Positions 16,253-25,367 are shown, counted from the stretch's first letter. The stretch is DNA of 64,000 nucleotides from Donghicola sp041224595 (GCF_041224595.1 NZ_JBGFGN010000162.1:318619-382618), one strand, 5' to 3'. Numbers and translations are program-made. The notes: generated from the letters alone by a model not told the origin.

Positions 16253-16549
16253 TTATCTTTCATAATCCCCTTTAGGTTGTCTATAATTTTGTACCTGCGT
16301 CGCCTTCAAAGCTGTTGATCCGTATGAATTAAGTGCCGAATCCCAGCTATTCAGTTCTTCGTCCGAGAGGCCATACTTCTCTAAGGCAGATTTACGACTC
16401 AGTAGGCCGTGCCGCACTGCCAGAACAACCGCTTCTTTGCGCGAGGCAACCCATCGCAGAGTATTGGCTGGCGGCAGGTCCGCGTGGCTGAGTACTCGAC
16501 CATCGGGCAGCGCCACAGTGCGCACGCCCTCTACACGTTTTAGAAACAT
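16253..16549 (-). CDS. sciP: CtrA inhibitor SciP (DUF1153)
   Basis: SciP is a small helix-turn-helix protein that in Caulobacter contacts CtrA and the DNA and blocks CtrA-dependent transcription. The 98-residue product has the DUF1153 core: VALPDGRVLSHADLPPANTLRWV, then VLAVRHGLLSRKSALEKYGLSDEELNSWDSAL. The start was placed at MFLKRVEG with AGGGGA upstream; the long in-frame extension to the left of it has no family match. It is 79 bases upstream of ctrA on the same strand and divergent from mnmA. Adjacency of ctrA and sciP implies paired control. Confidence 0.9.
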   Translation of the reverse strand: MFLKRVEGVRTVALPDGRVLSHADLPPANTLRWVASRKEAVVLAVRHGLLSRKSALEKYGLSDEELNSWDSALNSYGSTALKATQVQNYRQPKGDYER

Positions 16550-16619
16550 ATCAGTCCCCTTTTTGCTTCCCACACAGGGAAAATCGACCAAGGGACTTAA
16601 TAGGACCTGAAACCGGGTC

Positions 16620-16647
16620 TTGAGAGTACTGAGGATTTTCATATATT
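16620..16647 (+). promoter_or_regulatory. Sigma-70 promoter of mnmA
   Basis: TTGAGA and TATATT with a 16-base spacer lie 33 bases before the mnmA start codon, in the 130-base divergent region with sciP. Confidence 0.55.
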
Positions 16648-16679
16648 CTGCAGGTTCCAAACCCGCAGGAGTATGCCCC

Positions 16680-17825
16680 ATGGCGCTGGACAACGGCACC
16701 CCGCTCAATTCCCTTGGTTTCGCCAAGCCCCCGTCGGAGACCCGCGTGGTCGTCGCGATGTCGGGCGGCGTGGACAGTTCGGTTGTGGCCGCGCAGCTTG
16801 CCGAAGAAGGCTATGACGTGGTCGGCGTGACCTTGCAGCTGTACGATCACGGGGCAGCGCTGGCGAAAAAGGGCGCGTGCTGCGCGGGCATCGACATCCA
16901 CGATGCGCGCCGCGTGGCCGAAAAGATGGGCTTCCCCCATTACGTTCTGGATTATGAGAACATTTTTAAGGATGCGGTGATCGACGAGTTCGCCGACAGC
17001 TATCTGGCTGGCGCGACCCCCGTGCCCTGCATCCGCTGCAACGAGCGTGTGAAGTTCAAAGACCTGCTCGAAACCGCGCGGGATTTGGACGCCGACTGCA
17101 TGGCGACCGGCCACTATATTCAACGCAAAGACGGTGCGAATGGCCCCGAGCTGCACTGCGCCGCCGATGCGAACCGCGATCAGAGCTATTTCCTGTTCTC
17201 GACCACGCCAGAACAGCTGTCCTATCTGCGCTTCCCCTTGGGCCATCTGCCGTCCAAAGACGCGACCCGCGAGTTGGCCGCGAAGTATGGCCTGAGTGTG
17301 GCGGACAAGCCCGACAGTCAGGACATTTGCTTTGTCCCGAACGGCAACTATGCCAGCGTGATCGAAAAGCTGCGCCCCGGTGCGGCAGAGCCCGGCCAGA
17401 TCGTTCATGCGGACGGCCGCGTCTTGGGCGAGCATAACGGCGTGATCCACTACACCATCGGCCAGCGTCGCGGCCTTGGGATCGGCGGGCTGTCAGAGCC
17501 GCTCTATGTGGTCAAGCTGGACGTGGACAAAAAGCAGGTCATCGTTGGCCCCAAAGAGCTGCTGGCCACCCGCAAAGTTCCCGTGCGCGAGATCAACTGG
17601 CTAGGCGACGGTCCGTTCACCGATATGGCCGAACGCGAGATCGCGGTCAAAGTCCGCAGCACCCGCCCGCCCGCGCCTGCAATCCTGCGCCCGATCAGCG
17701 AGACCGAGGCAGAGGTTGAACTCCTGACCGCCGAAGAAGGCATCAGCCCCGGTCAGGCCTGCGTGTTCTACGATCCTGACAGCACCCGCATTCTAGGTGG
17801 CGGCTGGATTTGGCGCGGATACTGA
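16680..17825 (+). CDS. mnmA: tRNA 2-thiouridylase MnmA
   Basis: MnmA inserts sulfur at C2 of U34 in tRNAs for Lys, Glu and Gln. The 381-residue protein has the PP-loop AMSGGVDSSVVA, CCAGIDIHDARRVAE, the catalytic Cys in PVPCIRCNERVKF and the persulfide Cys in DSQDICFVPNG, followed by the GQRRGLGIGG stretch and a C-terminal beta-barrel. The start at MALDNGTPLN follows CGCAGGA. Transcription probably starts at the promoter just upstream. Confidence 0.96.
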   Translation: MALDNGTPLNSLGFAKPPSETRVVVAMSGGVDSSVVAAQLAEEGYDVVGVTLQLYDHGAALAKKGACCAGIDIHDARRVAEKMGFPHYVLDYENIFKDAVIDEFADSYLAGATPVPCIRCNERVKFKDLLETARDLDADCMATGHYIQRKDGANGPELHCAADANRDQSYFLFSTTPEQLSYLRFPLGHLPSKDATRELAAKYGLSVADKPDSQDICFVPNGNYASVIEKLRPGAAEPGQIVHADGRVLGEHNGVIHYTIGQRRGLGIGGLSEPLYVVKLDVDKKQVIVGPKELLATRKVPVREINWLGDGPFTDMAEREIAVKVRSTRPPAPAILRPISETEAEVELLTAEEGISPGQACVFYDPDSTRILGGGWIWRGY

Positions 17826-17862
17826 TCCTTTGCCACTATCGCGTGGCGCGGTACAGTCAGGC

Positions 17863-18465
17863 ATGACACCCGCGCCCGCCATCCTCATCCTTGCTGCCGG
17901 AGCATCCTCGCGCATGGGCGAGGCGGACAAGCTCTTGATGAAGCTGGACGGTGTGCCTTGCCTGCGCATAATGGCAGAGAGAGCCGTCGCGACCGGGATG
18001 CGGGTTTTGGTGACCGTCCCAGCGGATCGTCCTGCGCGAGAGGCCGCTCTATCTGGGCTTTCTGTGACAATCGTCCCAGTCCGAGATGCCGCCGGCGGGA
18101 TGGGACGTTCCATCGCGGCCGGTGTCTCTGCCCTGCCCCGCGACGTGACTGGCGTCATCATTCAGCCAGCAGATATGCCAGAGATTACGACCTTGGACCT
18201 GCAACTGTTTGCCAAGGCCCACGAAGCACATCCCAACCGGATTTGGCGCGCGATTACCGAAACGGGAAGCCCCGGCCACCCGGTCCTTTTTCCAGCTGCC
18301 CTGTTTAGCGCCCTGACAGCGCTGCGCGGAGATGAGGGCGCACGGTCTGTAATTCAAAACCACGAAAACAATTTACAAGGAATTACACTTGGAGGGGAGC
18401 GAGCCCGCCTTGATCTAGACACACCTGAGGCGTGGGAACGCTATTTGTCAGATCGCTTGAGGTGA
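17863..18465 (+). CDS. MobA-like nucleotidyltransferase
   Basis: The 200-residue protein is a single NTP-transferase domain of the MobA/MocA type, which transfers CMP or GMP to molybdopterin-type cofactors. The signature is near the N terminus: ILILAAGASSRMGEADKLLMKLDG, with the glycine-rich loop and conserved Arg and Lys. The metal-binding acidic site appears as IIQPADMPEI, and the GSPGHPVLF motif follows. No molybdoenzyme or moa/mod genes are near, so which cofactor or sugar it uses is open. Its last 25 bases overlap, tail to tail, the Hint gene on the other strand. Confidence 0.82.
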   Translation: MTPAPAILILAAGASSRMGEADKLLMKLDGVPCLRIMAERAVATGMRVLVTVPADRPAREAALSGLSVTIVPVRDAAGGMGRSIAAGVSALPRDVTGVIIQPADMPEITTLDLQLFAKAHEAHPNRIWRAITETGSPGHPVLFPAALFSALTALRGDEGARSVIQNHENNLQGITLGGERARLDLDTPEAWERYLSDRLR

Positions 18466-19148
18466 TCGAGCACATCAGCGCCACAGGACTCACGTGCGGG
18501 TTCAAAGACCGGACCGCGCAGTGGATCACGACCGGACAGAGCTGACAGCAAATCCTCTCGGACTTGAACTGGCAGAGACCGTACAACAGTCGTGTCGGGC
18601 CGATAGCTCTCAGTCCACGCGCCATCCGCAAGCAGGATTTCGTGACGCTCCATCAGGACATGCACAAACTCCACCTCGCGCTGAGGCGCAACGAGGATAC
18701 CCGCCTGCCCCAGCAAATGACGCGCGGGCACCAACATCTCGGTTGTGGCCAACGGACTGGGAGCAAAACGGCGCGTCAGAAGCATTTGATGGTCAGGAGA
18801 CACCAGAAGATCACTCTGTGGTACGCCATTCCCAAGGGCATTTGCCTTGATCAGGATAGGCTGCAAGCGTGCGCCACCGGTTGACCCGGATAAATTGTAC
18901 TTACTGTGCCCCACCCAAAGCACCGGACGGAACCCATTGTCTCGGGTCAGCAAAACATCCCCGACGCGCAATTCCTCAACAGGCCTTGGTCCGTGTCGGG
19001 TGGCGATGAGTGACCCCGGCGTAAAGCACGGGACACTGAACGGGGAGGCATAGTCCGGATCATTGGCAAATGAACGCACGGCGTCGGCCTGCGGCGCCTT
19101 GCGCCAGCTGCCGTTGATCCGCACCACATTTTCGCCAGAAGCCTTCAT
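18441..19148 (-). CDS. Small Hint-domain protein
   Basis: The 235-residue protein is nearly all a Hint_2-type (Hedgehog/intein) domain. It has the nucleophile-type cysteine in PCFTPGSLIATRHGP (about residue 41), then VEELRVGDVLLTRDNGFRPVLWVG, LLVSPDHQMLL and the terminal HEILLADGAWTESYRP block. Such domains can cleave or rearrange their own backbone. There is no signal peptide and no RTX repeats. It is a clear paralogue of the C-terminal domain of the 1178-residue gene beside it on the same strand. The ATG at 19148 has GAGGG just upstream. The role is unknown: a free Hint module or the remnant of a larger secreted protein. Confidence 0.82.
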   Translation of the reverse strand: MKASGENVVRINGSWRKAPQADAVRSFANDPDYASPFSVPCFTPGSLIATRHGPRPVEELRVGDVLLTRDNGFRPVLWVGHSKYNLSGSTGGARLQPILIKANALGNGVPQSDLLVSPDHQMLLTRRFAPSPLATTEMLVPARHLLGQAGILVAPQREVEFVHVLMERHEILLADGAWTESYRPDTTVVRSLPVQVREDLLSALSGRDPLRGPVFEPARESCGADVLDHLKRSDK

Positions 19149-19260
19149 ATCCCTCACACATCATCGTTCTGCGCGCGTCAGCGCAGGCTCAATAGACCTG
19201 CCGTTAAAATAGGGCACAAATTGGCCCCCTTGCAGGCGGTTATGTGAGATTTTCTTACTA

Positions 19261-19298
19261 AAAAAGTTAACAGGCGATACCCATCGGATACCGCCTGT
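19261..19298 (-). terminator. Terminator of the RTX/Hint gene
   Basis: On the minus strand a 7 bp stem (ACAGGCG/CGCCTGT) with an inner GC pair lies about 30 bases after the stop codon and is followed by TAACTTTTTT. Confidence 0.65.
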
Positions 19299-19327
19299 CA
19301 CCTATTTGGTATGTTCGTTAACGCGAA

Positions 19328-22300
19328 TTAATGAACCAAGAGCTTTGCTTCGTGCTTTTTCAGCGAACGGCGCGCGGCCTCGAAGTTCTCCAGACCCTTC
19401 TGGTTTTTCAACTCGGGGAACAGTTCATAGATCTCGTTCCGCTGCTCTTCGCCGATTCCTTTCAGCGAATAGTCACCAGGCTGGAAGCTTTCCGACCAGC
19501 ACCCGTTCGACAGGACAACCTCGTGACGGTCGAACATGAAGTGGATGTAGGTGGTCGAGGGCACGTTCACTTCGTAGACGCCGCCGGTTCCCAGCAGGTG
19601 TTTCGCCGCTGCCAGAACTTCGGGTTCTTCGAAGTAAAGCGAGGTCTTTTCGTTCGCGATCAGCATCCGGTGGTTCGGGCTCACCATGATGTCAGTTTCC
19701 GGCAAACCATTGCCCAGTGCGCCGGCCTTGATCATGATCGGACGCAGGTGCTTGGAACGCTGCAGATCCTGCGAGGTCACGTTCTTGGCGCCAACCCAAC
19801 GGATGCGCTGGATGCCGTTGTCGCGTGTGATCACACGGTCACCAACCTGCAGTTCTTCGACCAGACGCTCGCCCATGGGGGTCGCGATGACAGTGCCCGG
19901 GGTGAAGCACGGGATGATCTTTTCGATCTCTTCGAACTTCAGGGTGCCCGTCACATTGCCAAGGCTGTCGAGGAAGTTGACCTGACCACTGGTCGAGTCG
20001 CCGTCCGCGTCGGTGGTGACATTGCTGAACTGCCACTTACCCAGACCGGTCAGATCCAGAGTATCGTAGTCGTTGCCGCCGGTACCGCCATCAACGGTGT
20101 CGCCCGCGCCGACGCCAGTGAAGGAGTCACGATCGTCGCCGCCTTCTGCATAGTCAGCTTCTGCGTCACCCGGAAGGCCGAGGTTGATGAGGTCATCACC
20201 TTTGCCACCAAACAGCGAGTCTGCGTCGATACCACCGTCGATGGTGTCGTTTCCGTCGCCGCCGTAGATGGTGTCTGCGTCATCCGAACCGAAGACAAGG
20301 TCGTTGCCTTTGCCCGCATCAACATAGTCGGTGCCGTTGTTAGTGACCAGATCTTCGCTATCGGGAATGTACAGATCATCCGGCAGGTCAGGTGCAAAAC
20401 CAGCATAGACGGTGTCGTTGCCGTCGCCCGCAAGAATGGTGTCAGCACCTTCGCCGCCGACGATCAGGTCGTCACCTGCCCCCGAGTCAACGGAGTCGTT
20501 GTCGATGCCAGCCAGAATGGTGTCGTTGCCACTGCCCGAAACGATCGTATCGCGGTCGTCGCCGGTCCAGACGTAGTTGTCGCCTTCACCTGCGTCGACA
20601 AAGTCACGGTCATTCTCGGTGTCGCTGTCCGCGTCGAACAGGCCGGGGTAGCCCAGATCAGGCAGAGCTTCGGTGTCCTGCCAACCGACCATGATCGAGT
20701 CATTGCCGTTGCCACCCAGAACGCTGTCCGCGCCATTGTAGGCGTCAACCGTATCGTTGCCTTCGCCCGCGTCGATGGTGTCGTCGCCCGAGCCACTGTC
20801 GATGTAGTCGTCGCCGTCGCCACCTTCCATGGAGTCGTTGCCGGAGCCGCCACGAACAAGGTCGTCGCCTGCGCCACCCAGAACAGTATCGTCGCCCGCA
20901 CCGCCAGAGACGCTATCCTTGCCGTCACCGCCGTCAACAAAATCGTTGCCGTCTTCGCCGCGCAGGGTGTCGTCGCCGCCTTCGCCGCGGATCGAGTCAT
21001 CGCCCGTGCCAGCGCGGACGCTGTCAGCACCGTCGCCCGCGTAGATCGAGTCATTCTCGGACCCACCGGTGATGCTGTCATCGCCGCCTTCGCCAAAAAT
21101 CAGATCCTCGCCCGCGCCGCCTTCGATGGTGTCGTCGCCAAGGCCCGAATATACGGTGTCTTTGCCGTCGCCCGCGTCGATCAGGTCAGCGCCATCAAGG
21201 ATCACCAAATCCGCATCGTCGATCAGGTCGTCGCCTGCGCCGCCTTCGATGGTGTCGGTGCCGGCGCCGTAAAAGATGGTGTCGTTGCCGTCGCCGCCGA
21301 TGACAGAGTCGTCGCCGTCGCCCGAGTCGATCAGGTCGTCATCCGCGCCGCCATCGATGGTGTCATTGCCACCTTCGCCGTACAGCGTATCGTCGCCGTC
21401 CTCGCCGTAGATCACGTCATCGCCAGAGCCTTCGGTGACGATCGCACTGCCCACATCCGAAGAGGTCTCGTAATGGGCGTTGTCAAAGGTCGCGCCCGAG
21501 GTGCCCAGATCTACAGTAACCTTGACGTCATTGTAGTCTTCGTCACCCAGATTGTACCAATCTTCGAAACCGATTTTCACTGTGGTTTCGTCAACTTGGC
21601 TCAAGCCTTGAGTGTGAAGTTTGCCGTCGCTGTTCAGGCTCAGGTTATCGCCGTAGCCCGAGGACAGGAACTGGCCCTGCTCGTTGACAATGCCGATACC
21701 GACGACGGCACCCTGCGCAACCTCGTAGGAGTAGGTTTTGCCGATGCCGTCGCGGGCATCATCCTCGAGGCACAGGACATTCGAAATTTTACCGGTCTCG
21801 GGGTCGATGGTATAGGCGTAAATCTTGTTGGCCATGGCGGCCGATGCGTCGTCGATCTTGATGGTGACCGGCGAGGTCTCAGTGGTACCTTGCTTGCTGT
21901 CGCCATAGACGATGTCGTTGCCTTCGCCGGCTTCGACAGTGTCATTGCCTGCGCCTGCCAGAACCACGTCATCGTTCAGATCGCTGTTTGCGAGGATCGC
22001 ATCCTCGTTGTCGATCATATCGCCTTCGGGGTCGTCGTCATAGTTGACGTCGATCACGTCATTGCCTGAAGTGCCTTCGACATATCCGTCGCCGGCGGGA
22101 TCCTCGCTATCAAAGATCGCGACGTAATCGATCGCGCCTTTGAAGAAGTTCGAGTAATCGCCATCATAATCGCTGTCTTCGCGGGCGCCAACGGTCCAGC
22201 TTTCGCCATCATCGTCGCCGATCTGCATATCGAGACCTGTGACGTTGTGGGTCAGTGTGGTTTCCGTCGCCTCGGTCAGGTTCTCGATTTTGAAGGTGCC

Positions 22301-22864
22301 GCCGGTGTCTTCGTCCCAGGAATAAGAGACGTTGACGACGTCGCCAGCCGAAAAGAAGTGCGCGTCCGTTTCGAGGTAAGCTTCTTTGCCATCATCGGTG
22401 TGCGAGACATAGACGCGACCATCCGAGGTCACACCCATTTCGAAGTAACCTTCGGGGGCGTTCTTTTCGCCGCCATCGGCGTCCTCATACTCGCCGCGCG
22501 AGATCAGAACGTTCAAGCCGTCCTTGCAGTCCTTGAAAGAGTCCTGCGTGAACTGAATTTCGATTGTGCCCTGATCCAGATCGAACGGGTCGTCATTCCC
22601 TTCGACCGTCATATACTGGTCGTGACCATCAAGCTTCAGCTGTCCGTCTTTGACGCATGCGCCGCCGAACAGTTTGCCGTCCTGCGTTTCGTTGTCAGCG
22701 GTCCCAGTGTCTGGCGTGTAATGATTGGAACTCGAGAGGAAATCCCACAGACCGATCAGGCCTTCGGAGTTTCCGTCGGTGTAGTTTTCGGCAGAAGAAC
22801 CATCATGCTCGGAGGAGTGCTTTTTCTCCCATTCCGACCACGAGCCGTACTTATAAAACGTCAT
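19328..22864 (-). CDS. Large secreted LamG / RTX / DUF4114 / Hint protein
   Basis: This very acidic 1178-residue protein has, in order: a LamG/concanavalin-like domain (about 35-255, GLIGLWDF through GAIDYVAIFDSED); a first RTX block (about 290-325); a DUF4114-like domain (about 340-460, ending GFEDWYNLGDEDYNDVKV); roughly forty RTX nonapeptides of the GGxGxDxUx type (about 475-960), which should bind calcium outside the cell; and a C-terminal Hint_2 domain (PCFTPGTVIAT, VSPNHRMLI, HEVVLSNGCWSESF). No Sec signal is seen; RTX proteins leave by type I secretion. AGGAG precedes the ATG. It is probably a surface or matrix protein whose Hint domain may self-process after secretion. No secretion genes are adjacent. 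Confidence 0.88.
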   Translation of the reverse strand: MTFYKYGSWSEWEKKHSSEHDGSSAENYTDGNSEGLIGLWDFLSSSNHYTPDTGTADNETQDGKLFGGACVKDGQLKLDGHDQYMTVEGNDDPFDLDQGTIEIQFTQDSFKDCKDGLNVLISRGEYEDADGGEKNAPEGYFEMGVTSDGRVYVSHTDDGKEAYLETDAHFFSAGDVVNVSYSWDEDTGGTFKIENLTEATETTLTHNVTGLDMQIGDDDGESWTVGAREDSDYDGDYSNFFKGAIDYVAIFDSEDPAGDGYVEGTSGNDVIDVNYDDDPEGDMIDNEDAILANSDLNDDVVLAGAGNDTVEAGEGNDIVYGDSKQGTTETSPVTIKIDDASAAMANKIYAYTIDPETGKISNVLCLEDDARDGIGKTYSYEVAQGAVVGIGIVNEQGQFLSSGYGDNLSLNSDGKLHTQGLSQVDETTVKIGFEDWYNLGDEDYNDVKVTVDLGTSGATFDNAHYETSSDVGSAIVTEGSGDDVIYGEDGDDTLYGEGGNDTIDGGADDDLIDSGDGDDSVIGGDGNDTIFYGAGTDTIEGGAGDDLIDDADLVILDGADLIDAGDGKDTVYSGLGDDTIEGGAGEDLIFGEGGDDSITGGSENDSIYAGDGADSVRAGTGDDSIRGEGGDDTLRGEDGNDFVDGGDGKDSVSGGAGDDTVLGGAGDDLVRGGSGNDSMEGGDGDDYIDSGSGDDTIDAGEGNDTVDAYNGADSVLGGNGNDSIMVGWQDTEALPDLGYPGLFDADSDTENDRDFVDAGEGDNYVWTGDDRDTIVSGSGNDTILAGIDNDSVDSGAGDDLIVGGEGADTILAGDGNDTVYAGFAPDLPDDLYIPDSEDLVTNNGTDYVDAGKGNDLVFGSDDADTIYGGDGNDTIDGGIDADSLFGGKGDDLINLGLPGDAEADYAEGGDDRDSFTGVGAGDTVDGGTGGNDYDTLDLTGLGKWQFSNVTTDADGDSTSGQVNFLDSLGNVTGTLKFEEIEKIIPCFTPGTVIATPMGERLVEELQVGDRVITRDNGIQRIRWVGAKNVTSQDLQRSKHLRPIMIKAGALGNGLPETDIMVSPNHRMLIANEKTSLYFEEPEVLAAAKHLLGTGGVYEVNVPSTTYIHFMFDRHEVVLSNGCWSESFQPGDYSLKGIGEEQRNEIYELFPELKNQKGLENFEAARRSLKKHEAKLLVH
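20170..21440 (-). repeat. Degenerate tandem repeats encoding RTX nonapeptides
   Basis: Within the RTX gene the DNA repeats in 27-base units (9 codons) rich in GGC, GAC and ACC. This codon bias also keeps the opposite strand open for over 900 codons, which is a shadow and not a gene. The array is prone to unit gain or loss and to assembly error. Confidence 0.8.
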
Positions 22865-23640
22865 CTCTCTTACTCCTGTCCGGCGCGTCTGGCCGTAGCG
22901 TCAACAAGAGCCCACAGAGGTTCTGCTCGAACCACAATGTCGCTTTCAACGTCCAAGGTGTAAGAGATCGTTCGCAAAACCTGACGGTTTGCGGTGCCCC
23001 AGCAAGGAGGACAAGTTTACTCGTTACGCCTTCCACTTCCCCTGCCAGAACAAGTTCAGACAGCAGTTGCTACTCAGTCAAAAGCGCCATCCCCCCAGAT
23101 GGGCACTTCTTTGGGATACATCGCACCTACCCTTAAGACAAAGAGAAAATTCGAAATGGTTAGTACTCCCACCCCTTCTTTCGGCCCCAAACCTGCCTTT
23201 TTTCCGCCATATTTGCCCGATTTTCGCCTTTTTGTTTCTCATAGTGATCCAATGATGCACGCGCAGAAACCGAAGAGATCCACTTTTAGCTATAATTTAC
23301 TGGGTTTTGCACGAATTCACGGAGTATCATCAAAACGTGAACGTTTCTGGTCCCGAATAAATTTAGTTTTTTTGTGAAAAGTTTATGCACAGGGGACGAC
23401 GCCCACTTTCAGCCACATTCGTAAGTATGGATCTTTCGACACTTTCACGGAATTTCGTCCGTTTTACCGGCTTTCGAACTAGCGCCCTCTCCGAATCACG
23501 CGCGGTTTCAAGTGGTTAATTCTCGAAAGTATGGGGTTGCAGAATGCAAGCCGCACTGCGGCACTGCAAATGCAGAACACAGCTGCAAGAGCGCGGGTGA
23601 TCCCTGCAAACTCTGCTTCATCAATGTCATTGAGAAACTG
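22865..23640. other. Long AT-richer region upstream of the RTX gene
   Basis: About 775 bases lack a convincing gene; plus-strand frames here have no RBS and no family resemblance. The region is richer in A and T than its neighbours and presumably contains the promoter and regulatory region of the RTX/Hint gene. I see no clear -35/-10 pair. Confidence 0.5.
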
Positions 23641-23726
23641 TGGTGCCTAAGGTGGGACTCGAACCCACACGATGTTGCCATCGGGGGATTTTGAATCCCC
23701 TGCGTCTACCATTCCGCCACTCAGGC
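23641..23726 (-). tRNA. tRNA-Leu (anticodon CAA)
   Basis: The minus strand folds as a class II tRNA: acceptor GCCTGAG pairing with CTTAGGC, discriminator A and an encoded CCA at 23643-23641. The anticodon stem is GGGGA/TCCCC around the loop TTCAAAA (CAA, reading UUG). A long variable arm and the T-arm GTGGGTTCGAGTCCCAC follow. It is complete, with no intron. Confidence 0.97.
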
Positions 23727-23845
23727 AGGCACTGTGAGGGACTGACTAGCCCAACCAATCGGCAGGGACAAGACCCAACCCGCATATCAGGCACTGAAAA
23801 GCGCACGACACGTCAGCATTATTGACCGCCGCCACGCAGCGTGGA

Positions 23846-24457
23846 ATGTCTGACGCGATTTCAGCAGGAGTAAGACCGATTATACGTCGACTTTATGATT
23901 GGACGATGGGACTCGCCGACCATCCTCGCGCACTTTGGGCACTGGCGATTGTCTCTTTCGTCGAAAGCTCGTTTTTCCCTATTCCCCCAGACGTCATCAT
24001 GATCCCCATGATCCTTGCCCGCCCCAGCCGCGCTTGGCTGATCGCGGGCGTCGCTCTGATCAGCTCGATCCTGGGCGGTCTGTTTGGCTATGCGATTGGG
24101 GCCTTCGCATTCGAAACCGTTGGCCAGCCCATTCTTGCGGCACTTGGCAAGGCCGACGCGATGGAGGCGTTCAACGTCCGCTTCAATGACATGGGCTTCT
24201 GGGCCGTGCTGATCGCGGGCATGACCCCCTTCCCTTACAAGGTCATTACCATCATGTCCGGCTGGACCGGCATGCCACTGGCGACCTTTATGGTCAGCTC
24301 TCTCTTGGCGCGCGGCATCCGCTTCTTCCTTGTCGCCGCGCTGCTCAAGCAATTCGGCGCACCAATCCGTGATTTCATCGAGAAGCGGCTCGGCATTATG
24401 TTCGCGCTGTTTCTTGCCGTGCTGATCGGCGGCTTCTACGTGGTAAAGTTCCTATGA
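23846..24457 (+). CDS. yqaA: YqaA/DedA-family membrane protein
   Basis: The 203-residue protein has four to five hydrophobic helices and the VTT/SNARE-associated signature: FVESSFFPIPPDVIMIPM near the start, GLFGYAIGAFAF, and MTPFPYKVITIMSGWTGM, the stretch thought to form re-entrant loops. Family members are inner-membrane proteins; some act in lipid flipping, but the YqaA branch is not well defined. The start was chosen at MSDAISAGV; a TTG 24 bases upstream is less likely. Its stop overlaps the dsbB start (ATGA), so the two form an operon. Confidence 0.87.
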   Translation: MSDAISAGVRPIIRRLYDWTMGLADHPRALWALAIVSFVESSFFPIPPDVIMIPMILARPSRAWLIAGVALISSILGGLFGYAIGAFAFETVGQPILAALGKADAMEAFNVRFNDMGFWAVLIAGMTPFPYKVITIMSGWTGMPLATFMVSSLLARGIRFFLVAALLKQFGAPIRDFIEKRLGIMFALFLAVLIGGFYVVKFL

Positions 24458-24921
24458 CCCAACGCTCTCTCATCGCTCTGGCTGCTTTCGGCTCGCTGGC
24501 CATTTTGCTTGGCGCTTTTGCCTTCCAGTATATCGGAGGCTACCCGCCCTGCGCCATGTGCCTGTGGCAACGCTGGCCCCATGCGGCCGCGATCGCGCTT
24601 GGTGTGGTGGGAGTGCTGTTTCCCGCGTCGTTCATCGCATGGCTCGGCGCATTGGCGGCGGCCATCACCAGCGGCCTCGGCGTCTATCACACAGGGGTCG
24701 AGCAGAAATGGTGGCAAGGGCCCACAAGCTGCACTGGATCAGGTGATGCGCTGTCCGGCCTGACGGGCACTGACCTGCTAAGCCTTGACGGACCCACCGG
24801 CGTCGTCATGTGCGACGAGATCGTCTGGGATCTGTTCGGCATCTCCATGGCTGGCTACAACGCCATCTTCTCGGCGCTGTTCGTGCTGATCTGGATCGCC
24901 GCTGCGCGCAGCAAATACTGA
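24454..24921 (+). CDS. dsbB: Disulfide bond formation protein B
   Basis: DsbB reoxidises DsbA and passes electrons to quinone in the inner membrane. The 155-residue protein has four predicted helices, the first periplasmic CxxC in PPCAMCLWQRWPH and the second cysteine pair split between PTSCTGSG and VVMCDEI, spaced as in short alphaproteobacterial DsbB. Its ATG overlaps the yqaA stop. No dsbA is in the window. Confidence 0.93.
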   Translation: MTQRSLIALAAFGSLAILLGAFAFQYIGGYPPCAMCLWQRWPHAAAIALGVVGVLFPASFIAWLGALAAAITSGLGVYHTGVEQKWWQGPTSCTGSGDALSGLTGTDLLSLDGPTGVVMCDEIVWDLFGISMAGYNAIFSALFVLIWIAAARSKY

Positions 24922-24943
24922 CACTCTCTATACAGAGACAACA

Positions 24944-24968
24944 GAGGCGGCCCACCCAAGGCCGCCTT
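24944..24968 (+). terminator. Terminator between dsbB and usg, possibly bidirectional
   Basis: GAGGCGGCC and GGCCGCCTT form a strong stem with a 7-base loop between the convergent genes. The T run is short on the plus strand. Confidence 0.65.
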
Positions 24969-24976
24969 TGGCATGT

Positions 24977-25246
24977 TTAGTGGATGCGGAATTCGCCCAC
25001 GATCTGTTGCCAATCGGTCGGGCTCAGCAATTTACGGTGGGCAAAGCGGACCGTGTGCAGCTTGCCCTCGATCTCCCGTTCCCAGAATTCGATGAACTCG
25101 AACATCTTTGGGTAATCGGGGGCCAAGTCATACTCCTGCCACACAAACGTGTTCAGTACGGACGTGTAATCAGGCATGCGGTAAATCATCTCGGCGGTGG
25201 TCAAGCCGTAGCCCTTTAACAGCAGTTCAGTCTCACTCTTTTCCAT
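24977..25246 (-). CDS. usg: Usg family protein
   Basis: The 89-residue protein matches the small alphaproteobacterial family named after usg in the Caulobacter trp region: GYGLTTAEMIYRMPDY, FVWQEYDLAPDYPKMFEFIEF, WEREIEGKLHTVRFAHRKL. Its biochemical role is unknown. There is no signal peptide or membrane helix. AGGAG lies about ten bases before the ATG. Unlike in Caulobacter, it is not next to trp genes here; it is divergent from gyrA. Confidence 0.9.
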   Translation of the reverse strand: MEKSETELLLKGYGLTTAEMIYRMPDYTSVLNTFVWQEYDLAPDYPKMFEFIEFWEREIEGKLHTVRFAHRKLLSPTDWQQIVGEFRIH

Positions 25247-25367
25247 CTGTGGTTCTCCTGTTCTTCCTGCCCTGATTCAAATTACAGGCCAACCGGAATT
25301 TTCTGGCAAGAAAAACAGTGTGTTAGCAGCCACCCTTTTGGGCTGCCAGCGCAGGTGTCCACTGGCA

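Noticed and set aside
20170..21440. A CRISPR array in the repeat-rich part of the RTX gene
   Set aside because: The repeats are 27-base in-frame codon repeats of an RTX protein without unique spacers of constant length or cas genes.
19331..22069. A 912-codon open frame opposite the RTX gene
   Set aside because: Its openness follows from the 27-base RTX repeat bias (GAC, GGC and ACC codons have no stops when reversed). The protein is a repetitive Val/Ala/Asp string with no domains.
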